64,000 nt of DNA, taken from NCBI RefSeq assembly GCF_001485535.1, contig NZ_BCMZ01000002.1:1-64000 (forward strand), written 5' to 3'. Shown here in pieces: positions 49,367 through 58,043 of this stretch (its first letter is position 1; every line of letters begins with the position of its first letter). The notes beneath the pieces are model-generated. The model ran no database searches. It was not told the DNA's origin and worked only from the letters and a program-made list of their open reading frames with translations. The position numbers were made by a program, and so were the translations under genes. This DNA comes from Halobacterium sp. CBA1132 (lineage in GTDB: Archaea; Halobacteriota; Halobacteria; Halobacteriales; Halobacteriaceae).

Positions 49367-49735
49367 TCACTCTGCCGGCGTCGCGACGAGATGCTCCTCG
49401 AGATCACGCGTCCAGTACGTCGCGAGCCCGCCTGGGCTACAGTGGGCGCACAACTGCAACGGGCCTTCTAGGTGCCCGAGTTCCACCCGGAATCGCGTGA
49501 GCGCTGCGAGCGTGTCGACAACCAGCCCACAGCCGTCACAGGCGACGTGATCGCACTCGTCGGGATCCGGCTCCGTCTGGATCGCACAGTCGACACAGAT
49601 CGGATGGCTGACCCGTTCGTCCTGTCCCTAGGTATGGGCCTCGCCAGTCTCGGTACCGGGCGGGGCGTCGAAGAAAGCACATCCGTTGAGTTCTTGGCAG
49701 GTCCATGCAGGAATGTTCGCTTGCTTCCCCGACAT
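49367..49735 (-). pseudogene. DUF7558-like zinc protein gene with nonsense mutation
   Basis: Reading from the ATG at 49735 gives MSGKQANIPAWTCQELNGCA, then FFDAPPGTETGEAHT, a TAG at 49628-49630, and then GQDERVSHPICVDCAIQTEP continuing to a proper stop. The intact copy at 63119-63457 has Trp (GEAHTWGQDERV) at the stop position, so a TGG to TAG change inactivated this copy. The N-terminus differs from the intact copy. The first Cys pair is also altered (GCAFF versus GCAFC). Confidence 0.75.
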
Positions 49736-49905
49736 CTTGCTTTCAGCGTCGCTCCGGTTCCTACTCCTGCCAGAAACGAAGGCTACCGCGCGAAACGGTT
49801 AGTGTGACAGCACACTAATCATCCCGCTCTCCCCGACCGAACAGCTCTGGAAGGGAAGACTACTGCCGCCGGAACACCCTATAGCGACCTCTCATCCGGG
49901 CCGGA

Positions 49906-52089
49906 CTACTGTGTATCGAGTAGCCGTACCGGATGTGCGGGCCGGCGCGTGAGGAGTGCGTCGAGTTGCTCGAGACACGACGTCCCGCTGGCGACGACAG
50001 TACGGTCCGCGGTGTCTTCCGTGGTGAATTGATCGACGAGTGTCTCGCCAACGTCCACGCTGAGCTCGTAGTACTCGGACTTGTAGCCGAAGCTTCCAGC
50101 CATTCCACAACACTCCACGTCCGAGGTCGTCACGTCGAACCCGCAGTCTTCGAGCACCGCCACCGTGTACGGTTCGAGATCGAGCGTCCGCTGCTGACAG
50201 TGGCTGTGGTAAGCGATCCGCTCGTCGCCGCCGCCAGGGAGTACATCGATGTCCGCCCCGTTCTCTAGCAGGCCGTAGACGTACTCCATGAGTTCGTAGC
50301 TGTGCTCCTGCAGCGCGGCGTAGTCGTCTTCCGGAAGGAGCCGTTCGTACTCGCGGTGGAACATCGCGAGATCTGACGGCTCGATGACGACGACGTCGTG
50401 ACCTGCCGCGATGGCGGGCGCGATCGCGTCGTAGACGGCGTTGGCGTTGGACTGGGCCGTCGACACCATCCCCTGTGAGAGCGGGGCGCGCCCGCTCTCG
50501 CCTGCGGGCGGAACGTCGACGCGGATGTCGAGCGCCTCGAGGACGCGGACGGCAGCCTTCCCGCGCTCCGTGCGCACGTAGTTCGTGTACGCGTCGGGGT
50601 AGAGCGCGACCTGTCGGCGTGCCTCGTCGCGACCGACGCGTGGCCCCCGCTTCTCGAACCACTCCACGAGTGATTCACGTTCGAACTCCGGGAGTTCGCG
50701 GCGGCTGTCGACGCCGAGAGTTCGCTCCAGCAGCGAGCGCGCGGGACCGGTCCGTGCGGCCCAGTTCGAGAGCGGTGCGAACGCCGACCCGAGTTTCGCC
50801 AGCGTGTCGAAGTTCCCGAACAGCCGTTTCTGGAGGTCGACCCCACCAGGCTCCTCGTCCGGGGTGAGCCCCTCCACGAGGAAGTCGAGGTCGCCGTCCT
50901 TCCCGCGATTGATGCGGTCTCGGACGACCGTGTTGATCCACGGGATGTCGATGTTCACCGGACACTGGTTCACACACCGACTACAACCCGTACAGAGGTC
51001 GTTGAACTCGGCGGCGCTGTCCTCGCCGTGGACGCCGGCCTCCCAGCCGGTGGCGATGCCGCCGGAGTACGTCTCGCCACCGAAGGCGTGGCCGCCGACG
51101 TGCTGGAAGTTCGCACAGGAGTTCGCACACGCCGAACACCGGATGCAGTACAGCGTCTCACGGAGCTGATCGTCCTCGCGCATCTCCATCCGCCCGTTGT
51201 CGATGAGCACGAGGTGGAACTCGCGGTCGTCGCCGGATTCGAGTTCGTTCCCGCCGAACGTGGGGGAGTCACTCGGCGGGGTGAACAGCGAGACGTAGGA
51301 GGTGATGTCCTGGCCGGTCCCGGACCGCCCGATCAGTTCGACGAACGGCTGGAGATCCTCGACACTCGGGACGAGTTTCTCGACACCCGCGACTGCGACG
51401 TGGGTGTCCGTCGCTTGCACGCACTTGCGGGCGTTCCCCTCACTCGTGACGAGCGCGAGCGTGCCGGTGTCCGCGGTAACGAAGTTCGCGCCCGTCATCC
51501 CGACCTCGGCGTCCAGGATCTTCTCGCCGAGGTACTCACGAGCGAATCGCGTCAGCTCCTCGGCAGTCTCCAAGGGTTCCTCGGGGTCGAACACCTCGTT
51601 GAACAGGGTTGCGATCTCCTCGCGGGACTTGTGGATCGCCGGGGCGACGATGTGTGAGGGGGCCTCGTCGGCGACCTGGAGGACGAACTCTGCGAGGTCG
51701 GTCTCCCAGACGTCCCCGCCGCGTGCCTCAAGCGACTCGTTGACCTCGATCTCCTCACTGGTCATCGACTTTGACTTCACCACGTCGCGGCCGTCGACGA
51801 CCTCCTCCATGTATCGGTTCGCGTCGGCGGCGTCGTCGGCGACGTAGACGCTGCCGCCGTTGGCTTCGACGGCCTCGGTGACCTGGTCGATCAGTTCAGG
51901 GAGGCGTTCGATGGCGTCTTCCTTGATGGCACGAGCCTCGTTTTTCAACTCGTCGTAGTCATCGAGATTCGCGGTGGACTCGTACCGGCCCTCGTTGAAG
52001 ACCTGGGTGTTCTCGTGGACGGCGTCGCCCTCGGTGTCGAGGAGATGGCGGATGCGCTCGGCCTTCTGCCGGCGGGTGTCGGCGCTCAT
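49906..52089 (-). CDS. Fused LUD / 4Fe-4S / CCG lactate-oxidising protein (LutB-LutA type)
   Basis: The product is 727 aa. The N-terminal LUD domain (to about 310, MTGANFVTADTGTLALVTSE) is LutB-like. Two 4Fe-4S motifs follow (CIRCSACANSC near 330 and CTGCSRCVNQCPVN near 380). The last ~260 residues form the LutA/GlpC-type CCG region with HSHCQQRTL and ECCGMAGSFGYK. It therefore fuses LutB and LutA functions, oxidising lactate to pyruvate with electrons entering the respiratory chain. It is directly adjacent to LutC (stop and start touch) and opposite the lactate permease. Confidence 0.92.
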   Translation of the reverse strand: MSADTRRQKAERIRHLLDTEGDAVHENTQVFNEGRYESTANLDDYDELKNEARAIKEDAIERLPELIDQVTEAVEANGGSVYVADDAADANRYMEEVVDGRDVVKSKSMTSEEIEVNESLEARGGDVWETDLAEFVLQVADEAPSHIVAPAIHKSREEIATLFNEVFDPEEPLETAEELTRFAREYLGEKILDAEVGMTGANFVTADTGTLALVTSEGNARKCVQATDTHVAVAGVEKLVPSVEDLQPFVELIGRSGTGQDITSYVSLFTPPSDSPTFGGNELESGDDREFHLVLIDNGRMEMREDDQLRETLYCIRCSACANSCANFQHVGGHAFGGETYSGGIATGWEAGVHGEDSAAEFNDLCTGCSRCVNQCPVNIDIPWINTVVRDRINRGKDGDLDFLVEGLTPDEEPGGVDLQKRLFGNFDTLAKLGSAFAPLSNWAARTGPARSLLERTLGVDSRRELPEFERESLVEWFEKRGPRVGRDEARRQVALYPDAYTNYVRTERGKAAVRVLEALDIRVDVPPAGESGRAPLSQGMVSTAQSNANAVYDAIAPAIAAGHDVVVIEPSDLAMFHREYERLLPEDDYAALQEHSYELMEYVYGLLENGADIDVLPGGGDERIAYHSHCQQRTLDLEPYTVAVLEDCGFDVTTSDVECCGMAGSFGYKSEYYELSVDVGETLVDQFTTEDTADRTVVASGTSCLEQLDALLTRRPAHPVRLLDTQ

Positions 52090-52596
52090 CTACTTGCCCT
52101 CCAGAAGTACGACCGTCACATCCATCGGGCCGTGAGCGCCCGTCACGAGCGCGCCCATGTCTGCGGTTGCGCTCGGCCCCGTCGCGATGATGGACTGTCC
52201 GACGCCGTTCCGGATGTCCTCGGCGAGCTGGTCGAACGTCGCGTCCATGTCCGGGAGTACGTCGCTGGCGGCGACGACGGCGACGTGTTCGTCCGCGTAG
52301 AGACTCACCGGCTCCTCACCGTCGGTACCGCCCTGGATGATCACCGAACCGTAGTCGGCGATGCCGTAGCCGGCAGCAGTGACGCCGGTCGCCGCGGCCT
52401 CGAGGTCCGCGATCGACGGATCGGTCTCGACGCTGTCCGGCAGCGAGACGGTCTCGAAGGGGAGTGAGGTGCCGACTGTGGGCGCGTCGAGCAGGGGTGA
52501 AAGCGTCGACGCGAACTCGTCGGCCGTGGTTCGCACGAGTTCGACGCCGACTTCGTCGAGTGACGACTCGAAGGTCGCAATTGGCTCGGCTGACAT
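52090..52596 (-). CDS. lutC: LutC-type LUD-domain protein
   Basis: The start MSAEPIATFESSLDEVGVEL gives 168 aa. The LUD fold is clear (GVTAAGYGIADYGSVIIQGG, SLYADEHVAVVAASDVLPDM, IIATGPSATADMGALVTGAH GPMDV). LutC partners LutA/B in L-lactate oxidation. It is the first gene of the minus-strand operon. The promoter is shared with the divergent permease at 52597-52768. Confidence 0.92.
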   Translation of the reverse strand: MSAEPIATFESSLDEVGVELVRTTADEFASTLSPLLDAPTVGTSLPFETVSLPDSVETDPSIADLEAAATGVTAAGYGIADYGSVIIQGGTDGEEPVSLYADEHVAVVAASDVLPDMDATFDQLAEDIRNGVGQSIIATGPSATADMGALVTGAHGPMDVTVVLLEGK

Positions 52597-52768
52597 GTCC
52601 CAAAAAATTGTACCAACAGTTAATGGGTGTTTCCTCTCCGGCCCGACCATGATTTTCTTTCGTTATGGATAATCGCCCGATCCGGCCGTATTTGCAGGTA
52701 CATATCATACAGAAAGTAAGTTACATATGGATGGTTATGCGATGGCCCAATAGTGGAGAGTTCCAACC
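52597..52768. promoter_or_regulatory. Divergent promoter region of the lactate locus
   Basis: AT-rich sequence separates lutC and the permease. CATATCATACAGAAAGTAAG and TTACATATGG (about 52697-52726) provide TATA-like elements for the permease, and CCAAAAAATT lies close to lutC. Co-regulation by one lactate-responsive factor is likely; no regulator gene adjoins it. Confidence 0.45.
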
Positions 52769-54481
52769 ATGCCTAATGTTCTCATACTGGCTCTCGTCGG
52801 CGTCGTCCCGATCGGCGTCGCGTTCGTACTGCTCGCTGGGCTCCGGTGGTCCGCTGCCCGCGCAATGGGTGTCGGGTGGCTGCTCGCGGCCGGAATCGGA
52901 CTCACGTACTGGAGTATGGAGCCCACCTGGTTGGTGGCCTCGGCCGTCTACGGCGCGCTGCAGGCCGTCGACATCATCCTCATCGTCTTCGGGGCGATCC
53001 TCCTGATGAACTACCTCGAGGGGAGTGGCGCCATTGCTACGATCAGGTGGTACTTCGGGCAGATCGAAGAAGACCGGCGCATCCAGGTGCTGCTCATCGG
53101 TCTCGGGTTCATGACCATCATCGAAGGTGCAGCCGGGTTCGGGACACCGGGAGCACTCGCCGCACCGCTGTTCATCGGCCTCGGATTCCCCCCGTTGGCC
53201 GCTGCGGTGTTCGGGCTTTATTTCAACGCCCCGAACCCGCCGTTCGGTGCCGCCGGCACGCCTGTCATCGGCGGCACCGGTGCCGTCATCGACCCAGCGC
53301 TGTCCGGGTCGGTGAGTGTATCCGAGTTCCTCTCGATGGTCTCCGCATGGACTGGCGTCGTCACGGGAGTGACGTACGTGTTCTGGGGACTGCTCGGCGT
53401 GTTCTTCCTGACGTACTGGTTCGGGAACGGTGACGGTGAACGCAGCATCGGAACCGCCGTGCGTAGCACTCTCCCCATCGCGCCGTTCGCGCTCCTGCTC
53501 GGCGTCGTCACTGGTGGCACACAGCTGGTAATCGCGTGGTTCGTCGGGCCTGCACTCCCCGATATCGCCGCAGGGTTCGTGGTGCTCGGCATCGGTCTCC
53601 TGCTCGCAAAAAACGATATCCTCATCCCTGATGACCAGTGGGACTTCCCCGAGGAATCGACATGGAGCGACACGTGGCTCGGCGGCCTCGATCTTGACGA
53701 GGTGTCCCGTGACCAACCCAAAAAGGAGATGTCTGTGCTGTTGGCGTGGACCCCGTACCTGCTCGTTGCGCTCGCACTGCTCGTCACGCGGTGGCCGGAC
53801 CTCACGGTCGCCGGCGTCGCCGTCCTCGACTGGATCCAGAGTTTTTCCGTCGGACTCGACTCGATCCTCGGTACTGAACTCGGATACACTCTTCAGTACC
53901 TCTATCTCCCCGGAACGATGCCGTTCATCCCCATCGCGATCCTCACTGGCTTCCTTCACAAGATGGACACCACACAGATGGGGGAAGCGTGGCGACGGTC
54001 GATCCAGCAGATCGCTCCGGCCGCCCTCACGCTCATTATCGCCGTCTCGATGACGCAGATAATGATTCAGTCGCAGACGAACACCGCCGACCTCCTCGGC
54101 ATGATGGAGGCACTCAGCCGCGCGCTCGCGATGGGCGCCGGCGGCCTGCTCCCGCTCATCTCGCCGTGGATCGGCGCTATCGGCTCGTTCATGACGGGGA
54201 GCAACACGTCCTCAAACATCCTCTTCAGCGTACTCCAGTACAACGCCGCCGAGACGGTCGGCGTCTCCCGGGTGATCGCCGTCAGCCTGCAGAACGTCGG
54301 CGGCGGCCTCGGAAACATGGTCTCGGTGTTGAACGTGGCCGCTATCTGTGGTGTCGTTGGAATCACTGGGCGTGAAGGCGACCTCCTGCGGAAAGCGATC
54401 ATCCCGATGGCGCTGTTCGCTGTCTTCGCCGGCCTGTTCGGGATGCTGCTGACGTACGTTCTGGTTCCCGGCCTGTTCTGA
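52769..54481 (+). CDS. lctP: L-lactate permease
   Basis: The product is 570 aa with about 13 TM helices. Family motifs include IIEGAAGFGTPGALAAPLFI and GFPPLAAAVFGLYFNAPNPP FGAAGTP early, and IGSFMTGSNTSSNILFSVLQ YNAAE late. It is the usual length for LctP. It imports lactate or glycolate by cation symport and supplies the divergent LutC/LutAB oxidation system. Confidence 0.95.
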   Translation: MPNVLILALVGVVPIGVAFVLLAGLRWSAARAMGVGWLLAAGIGLTYWSMEPTWLVASAVYGALQAVDIILIVFGAILLMNYLEGSGAIATIRWYFGQIEEDRRIQVLLIGLGFMTIIEGAAGFGTPGALAAPLFIGLGFPPLAAAVFGLYFNAPNPPFGAAGTPVIGGTGAVIDPALSGSVSVSEFLSMVSAWTGVVTGVTYVFWGLLGVFFLTYWFGNGDGERSIGTAVRSTLPIAPFALLLGVVTGGTQLVIAWFVGPALPDIAAGFVVLGIGLLLAKNDILIPDDQWDFPEESTWSDTWLGGLDLDEVSRDQPKKEMSVLLAWTPYLLVALALLVTRWPDLTVAGVAVLDWIQSFSVGLDSILGTELGYTLQYLYLPGTMPFIPIAILTGFLHKMDTTQMGEAWRRSIQQIAPAALTLIIAVSMTQIMIQSQTNTADLLGMMEALSRALAMGAGGLLPLISPWIGAIGSFMTGSNTSSNILFSVLQYNAAETVGVSRVIAVSLQNVGGGLGNMVSVLNVAAICGVVGITGREGDLLRKAIIPMALFAVFAGLFGMLLTYVLVPGLF

Positions 54482-54583
54482 CCCCGGTCGACGACGTACC
54501 GGGGCTCCGCCGCTTCCGGAATCGAAACGAGGTGAACGAATAGAACGAGCCAAAACGAACTCACCGAACTCGTACTGCTCGGT

Positions 54584-54803
54584 CTAAACGAACTCCGTGA
54601 GCGCCCCGTTCTCCCGGTTCGGTATCTGCTCGAACGCGGAGTTCGTAGTCGCGATCGGCCGATCGTTCGGCCTGATGTCCGCGAGTTCGCCGTCGGGGAC
54701 GGTTGCAAGGCGACCGACGGTCAGCGGCATCAACGCCAGATAGACGCCGGTCGCCATGCTCGTCGGCGCCGCGGCGACAATCGCGTCGTCGAGACCGCGG
54801 CAT
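54584..54803 (-). pseudogene. C-terminal gene remnant
   Basis: The open frame, without a start, reads GLDDAIVAAAPTSMATGVYL, ALMPLTVGRLATVPDGELAD and ends ENGALTEFV. It begins abruptly after a stop near 54803. The sequence is clearly protein-like but I cannot name the parent family. It lies beside a detached leader element copy at 54867-54897. Confidence 0.5.
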
Positions 54804-54866
54804 CACGGATCACTGTTCCGTCACTGTCGGCAGGAGCATGGTGAGTCACGCCGCGCTTACTGTCGC

Positions 54867-54897
54867 GCGCCGCACGCCTCCCAGCGCCGACAGACAC
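54867..54897 (-). promoter_or_regulatory. Detached copy of the 63.7-kb gene leader
   Basis: The region 54836-54897 matches the leader and first bases of the gene at 63457-63747: GGTGAGTCACGC, GCGC, CTGTCGCGCGC and GCACGCCTCCC in the same order. Here the ATG is followed by only nine codons, so the gene itself has been lost. It belongs to the GGGAGGCGTGC variant of the shared leader family. Confidence 0.5.
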
Positions 54898-54947
54898 GCC
54901 ACGCGAACCCGGGGCCTTTACGATGTCTGCGTCGATCAGGTTGGTTG

Positions 54948-55376
54948 CTACGCTGATTCCGGTCGGAAGCGCGTAATCGGTACGTCGTCAACGTCGTCAT
55001 AATCGTCATCGGCACCGACGAGTAGCATGCCGCTGACTTGGTTCGCGGTTGCGAGCGCGAACGCATCGCCAAGTGCTGGCGAGTAGCGCAATTTGAAGTC
55101 GGCTGCACTGGGCCACGTCTCCTCGGTATCGACTTGCCGTATCCCGGTTTCTTCAAGGACGTTGACGATGGCGTCGGCACGGGCTTCACTGTCGATAGCG
55201 CGGACGACATAATGGACCTCAGCGAGGTTGATCGCGGAGATATAGCCATCAGCCGATCCTTCTACCGCTTCGATGTAGGTTTCGACGGTGTCACTACCCG
55301 GCTCATCACAGAAGTACGCAACTAGCGGTTCCGTGTCGAAAACGATAGTGTCGGGATGCTCACGTGCTGCTGTCAT
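54948..55376 (-). CDS. vapC: PIN-domain toxin (VapC-like)
   Basis: The product is 142 aa. PIN motifs: TIVFDTEPLVAYFCDEPGSD (first Asp), AINLAEVHYVV (Glu), PALGDAFALATA (Asp) and LLVGADDDYDDV (final Asp cluster). It overlaps the AbrB antitoxin by four bases (ATGA). A typical VapC RNase toxin. Confidence 0.92.
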   Translation of the reverse strand: MTAAREHPDTIVFDTEPLVAYFCDEPGSDTVETYIEAVEGSADGYISAINLAEVHYVVRAIDSEARADAIVNVLEETGIRQVDTEETWPSAADFKLRYSPALGDAFALATANQVSGMLLVGADDDYDDVDDVPITRFRPESA

Positions 55377-55684
55377 TTCGTATCCTCAGTATCGCGACCG
55401 ACATACCGCTCCTGCAGCTCCTCGTCACTAGCTTTGTCCTGTTTTCGTTCCTCACGCAGCCGTTCGACTGCCGAGTTCCCTTGGTCGTCGGTCTTTCCCG
55501 CCAAGATGCCGCGAAGGTCCGTGGCCGACTGAATGGGACGAACGATGACCTCCCCTTCGTCGGTGCGAACGAACTTTACCCGGCCGGGAGTATCGATCCC
55601 TAGTTCCTCGCGAAACTCTTTCGGGATCGTCGCCTGTCCGCGAGAGGATACCGAGACGACTTTTTCAGACTCTGATTCACTCAT
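55373..55684 (-). CDS. vapB: AbrB-family antitoxin (VapB-like)
   Basis: The start MSESESEKVVSVSSRGQATI is chosen over an ATG 15 nt upstream because the TATA box CATATAT lies about 32 nt before it, as for a leaderless transcript. The product is 103 aa. VVSVSSRGQATIPKEFREEL G is a classic SpoVT-AbrB hairpin, followed by FVRTDEGEVIVRPI and a charged helical toxin-binding tail. Confidence 0.9.
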   Translation of the reverse strand: MSESESEKVVSVSSRGQATIPKEFREELGIDTPGRVKFVRTDEGEVIVRPIQSATDLRGILAGKTDDQGNSAVERLREERKQDKASDEELQERYVGRDTEDTK

Positions 55685-55756
55685 ACTTTCTCTACCCATT
55701 ACTTTACCACACTCATATATGGGCTTGACGGGCAACCTAACGGCTATACGAGCTCT

Positions 55757-56680
55757 CTATTCTACGATGGAGAGCAGCCGATCGCGATGGCTCCTGATCG
55801 TCTCGACGGTCACCCCGGCGGCCGCCGCGGCATCGGCTTGCGTCAACGGCGCGTCGTGGACACACGCCGCCATGTACAGGCAGGCGGCGGCGAATCCGGA
55901 TGGATGCACGCCGGTCGTGATGCCGGCGTCGACGGCCTGCACAACGAGCTCCTCTGCCCGGCGTCGAACAACGTCCGTGCAGCCGAGGTCGGACGCGAGT
56001 CGCGGGACGAACTGGTCCAGGCTGACTGGTGGGGTCGGCAGCCCCAACTCTTCGTTGAGCACCGTGTAGGCGTTCTCGACGCGGTTCTGTCCGACCTGCG
56101 CCATCGGCGCCACATCGTCGATGAGCCACGACTCCCCGTTGCACCGGCAGGCGCCGAAGACGCTCGCGGCCGCCATCGCCTCGATGGACCGCCCTTTGAG
56201 GAGTCGTTCGTTCTGTGCCGTCCGGAACAGCTGGCACGCCTGGTCACGTACGGAATCCGCGAGCCCGAGTGCGCTCGCGATCCGCCGGATCTCCGTGAGG
56301 CCGTGCCCGAGGTTGCGCTCCTGTTTGGACCGCCAGCGCGCACGGGACTGCTCGCGACGCATCCGCGCGAGGCGTCGACGCTTCTGGCCCGACAGGTCGG
56401 TACCCGTTGCGTCCTGTCCGCTGCCGATCACCGTCGATAGGCCGCGGTCGTGCCGTGCTGGGGTGAGTGGTGCACCCGTTCGCTTTGCTGTATCGGCGTC
56501 GTCGCGGTGCCACTCCGGTCCACGGTCGATCGACTGCTCGTCGATGATGAGTCCGCAATCTGCACAAACTGTTTCGGCTGAATTCGTTCGCACCGGGCCC
56601 CCACACTCGGGACACGGCTCAGTTGTACCACGCTGGATGTCTTCGTCGAACGCACGCTCGTAGGGTTCACTCGTCGTCAT
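55757..56680 (-). CDS. tfb: Transcription factor B, second copy
   Basis: The start MTTSEPYERAFDEDIQRGTT gives 307 aa. The zinc ribbon is CPECGGPVRTNSAETVCADC G. The linker contains RTGAPLTPARHDRGLSTVIG, and the cyclin repeats include QACQLFRTAQNERLLKGRSI EAMAAASVFGACR and GITTGVHPSGFAAACLYMAA. It closely parallels the TFB at 30435-31361, including leader element and internal layout, so they are paralogues. Divergence in the C-terminal HTH suggests different promoter preference. Confidence 0.95.
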   Translation of the reverse strand: MTTSEPYERAFDEDIQRGTTEPCPECGGPVRTNSAETVCADCGLIIDEQSIDRGPEWHRDDADTAKRTGAPLTPARHDRGLSTVIGSGQDATGTDLSGQKRRRLARMRREQSRARWRSKQERNLGHGLTEIRRIASALGLADSVRDQACQLFRTAQNERLLKGRSIEAMAAASVFGACRCNGESWLIDDVAPMAQVGQNRVENAYTVLNEELGLPTPPVSLDQFVPRLASDLGCTDVVRRRAEELVVQAVDAGITTGVHPSGFAAACLYMAACVHDAPLTQADAAAAAGVTVETIRSHRDRLLSIVE

Positions 56681-56717
56681 CGGTCTCACCTGATTGAGGT
56701 CACGCCGATTCGGCGCG

Positions 56718-56747
56718 CCCCGCACCCCTCTTCGGGGGGTGACAAAC
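56718..56747 (-). promoter_or_regulatory. Shared GC-rich leader element, copy 6
   Basis: The coding strand reads AGTTTGTCACCCCCC, GAAGAGGGG and TGCGGGGC, ending 37 nt before the TFB ATG, the same distance as for DUF6735. Confidence 0.55.
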
Positions 56748-56849
56748 TCGGCGGGAGACGCACGCCCGATCGATCGGTGCCGACGCGTCGAGGACGCCGT
56801 CGACGGTGTAGGCGGGTGAGTAGGGCCAGAACGTAGCTGTCGTCAAGTC

Positions 56850-56890
56850 TTAACCAACACTACAACCGAATCGATAGAGTTGTTGGTTAA
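56850..56890. promoter_or_regulatory. Spaced inverted repeat TTAACCAAC/GTTGGTTAA, copy 2
   Basis: The same perfect 9-bp arms as at 17947-17988, here with a 23-nt unrelated spacer. It lies upstream of the TFB gene (minus) by ~170 nt and at the edge of the remnant region. Position suggests a regulatory site or the end of a mobile unit. Confidence 0.5.
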
Positions 56891-56907
56891 AACGCTGGCG
56901 GCGACTC

Positions 56908-57069
56908 TCGCGTCGCCAGTTGGTGATGCGAGGCATTCAGAAGTGGACGTCAGCGGGTACGATCCAGAGCTCCTCACTCTCACAGCCGTCGTCCAGCCTC
57001 GTGTCCGGAATGTGGGACGCCTCGCCGGTCGGCCGTAGTTCCTCGAAATCCAGATGGCGATCACGCATC
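56908..57069 (-). pseudogene. Chimeric remnant of three genes
   Basis: 56908-56983 matches 9162-9235 (start of the DUF7568-like gene and end of the 9193 gene, including CAGAAGTGGACGTCAGCGGG). It is fused directly to 56985-57069, which matches 20345-20431 (first ~30 codons of the biosurfactant-like gene, MRDRHLDFEELRPTGEASHI). The join shows illegitimate recombination between accessory modules. Nothing here is translatable as a whole. Confidence 0.65.
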
Positions 57070-57160
57070 GGTTGGTGTGGTTTGTCCCGGATTCGTATTT
57101 CAACGTCAGGGCCAGTAGTCCGCCCTGTCTCCCGTTTGAATATGGGCCATGAACTATCTC

Positions 57161-57190
57161 ATGCGAACATCTTATACTTCATGAACAAGT
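57161..57190 (+). promoter_or_regulatory. Promoter/operator of RHH-PIN-wHTH module, copy 2
   Basis: CATGCGAACATCTTATACTT CATGA is identical to the first copy near 20525-20549, with TATA-like CTTATACTT, whereas the following ~30 bases differ between copies. Confidence 0.5.
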
Positions 57191-57216
57191 AGATGAGAGT
57201 AGCAACTGGGGTCCCT

Positions 57217-57528
57217 ATGAGCAGCAACGACACCAAGCACGTGCAAACTGAACTGAACGAGGACGAATACGAACGCTTCCGGGAGTTCGCTCGAGAGCAC
57301 GGCCTCTCGCTCAAGGAAGCCGGCCACGAGGCGCTTCTCGAGTGGATCGAACGCCAGCAGCAAGCTGACCCAAACGACCCGGCGTTCACCGTCCTCGACG
57401 ACCTTGATGACGAGTCCCTTCCAGCGTCGGCGGCGACGGATGCCCGCGAGGAAGACGATCTCGTCGAGGAGTGGGACGGCAGCGACGAATCGTTCACGCT
57501 CGCCGACGACCCGTCCGCGCAATCCTGA
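57217..57528 (+). CDS. RHH-like antitoxin, module copy 2
   Basis: The product is 103 aa and differs from copy 1 (20582-20893) at only a few residues (EEWDGSDE for DEWHGSDE, PSAQS for PSAEP). The RHH part is unchanged, so both proteins probably bind the same operator sequence, which is itself conserved. Cross-regulation between copies is therefore likely. Confidence 0.75.
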   Translation: MSSNDTKHVQTELNEDEYERFREFAREHGLSLKEAGHEALLEWIERQQQADPNDPAFTVLDDLDDESLPASAATDAREEDDLVEEWDGSDESFTLADDPSAQS

Positions 57529-57534
57529 ATTCGG

Positions 57535-58032
57535 ATGGCTGAACCAGTCGAAACCCCGATCGGGACGATCACGCCCGAGCATTTTCGCCCAGGGCACGTC
57601 CGCCATCAGGTCGTCGTCGGGCCGAAGTTCCTGTACGCATTATTCAACCCACAAGATCGGATGCACGCAGTCTCGCGGGCGTTCATGACCTTTGTCCGCG
57701 ACGGTGACCTCCCCTATCGTCGCCTCATCGTCAACGATCACATCGTCGACGAGGCTGCCACACGGCTGAAAAAGCAAGCGTCAATGCGGAACGCAGCCTC
57801 GTTCCTGACGACGCTCGACGAGAGTACGCTCTACCAGTTCGAATCCGTCTCCGAGGACGTTTTCGATGACGCCAAAGCAACGTTCGTCGAGTGGACGGAT
57901 CTGGATGCGTCACTCACCGATTTCACTGTTGCAGCCCATATGGACGCCTCAGGGGTCGATCACATCCTCACCTACGACCGGCACTACGATGCGTTCGACG
58001 TGACAACGCTTCCGTATCGCAATCAGGACTAG
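57535..58032 (+). CDS. PIN-domain toxin-like protein, module copy 2
   Basis: The product is 165 aa. Most differences from copy 1 fall in the central helices (FLTTLDESTLYQFESVSEDV versus FLTTIDESTLYQSESVPEDA) and near AAHMDASGVDHIL. It retains VVVGPKFLYALFN with Gly at the first acidic site, and the later Glu and Asp residues. It starts 6 nt after the antitoxin, as in copy 1. Confidence 0.8.
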   Translation: MAEPVETPIGTITPEHFRPGHVRHQVVVGPKFLYALFNPQDRMHAVSRAFMTFVRDGDLPYRRLIVNDHIVDEAATRLKKQASMRNAASFLTTLDESTLYQFESVSEDVFDDAKATFVEWTDLDASLTDFTVAAHMDASGVDHILTYDRHYDAFDVTTLPYRNQD

Positions 58033-58043
58033 CGGTGCCAAGT

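Noticed and set aside
52721-53959. 412-codon minus-strand frame opposite the lactate permease
   Set aside because: Very high Asp/Glu/Arg/His content and no domains. The permease on the plus strand is unmistakable.
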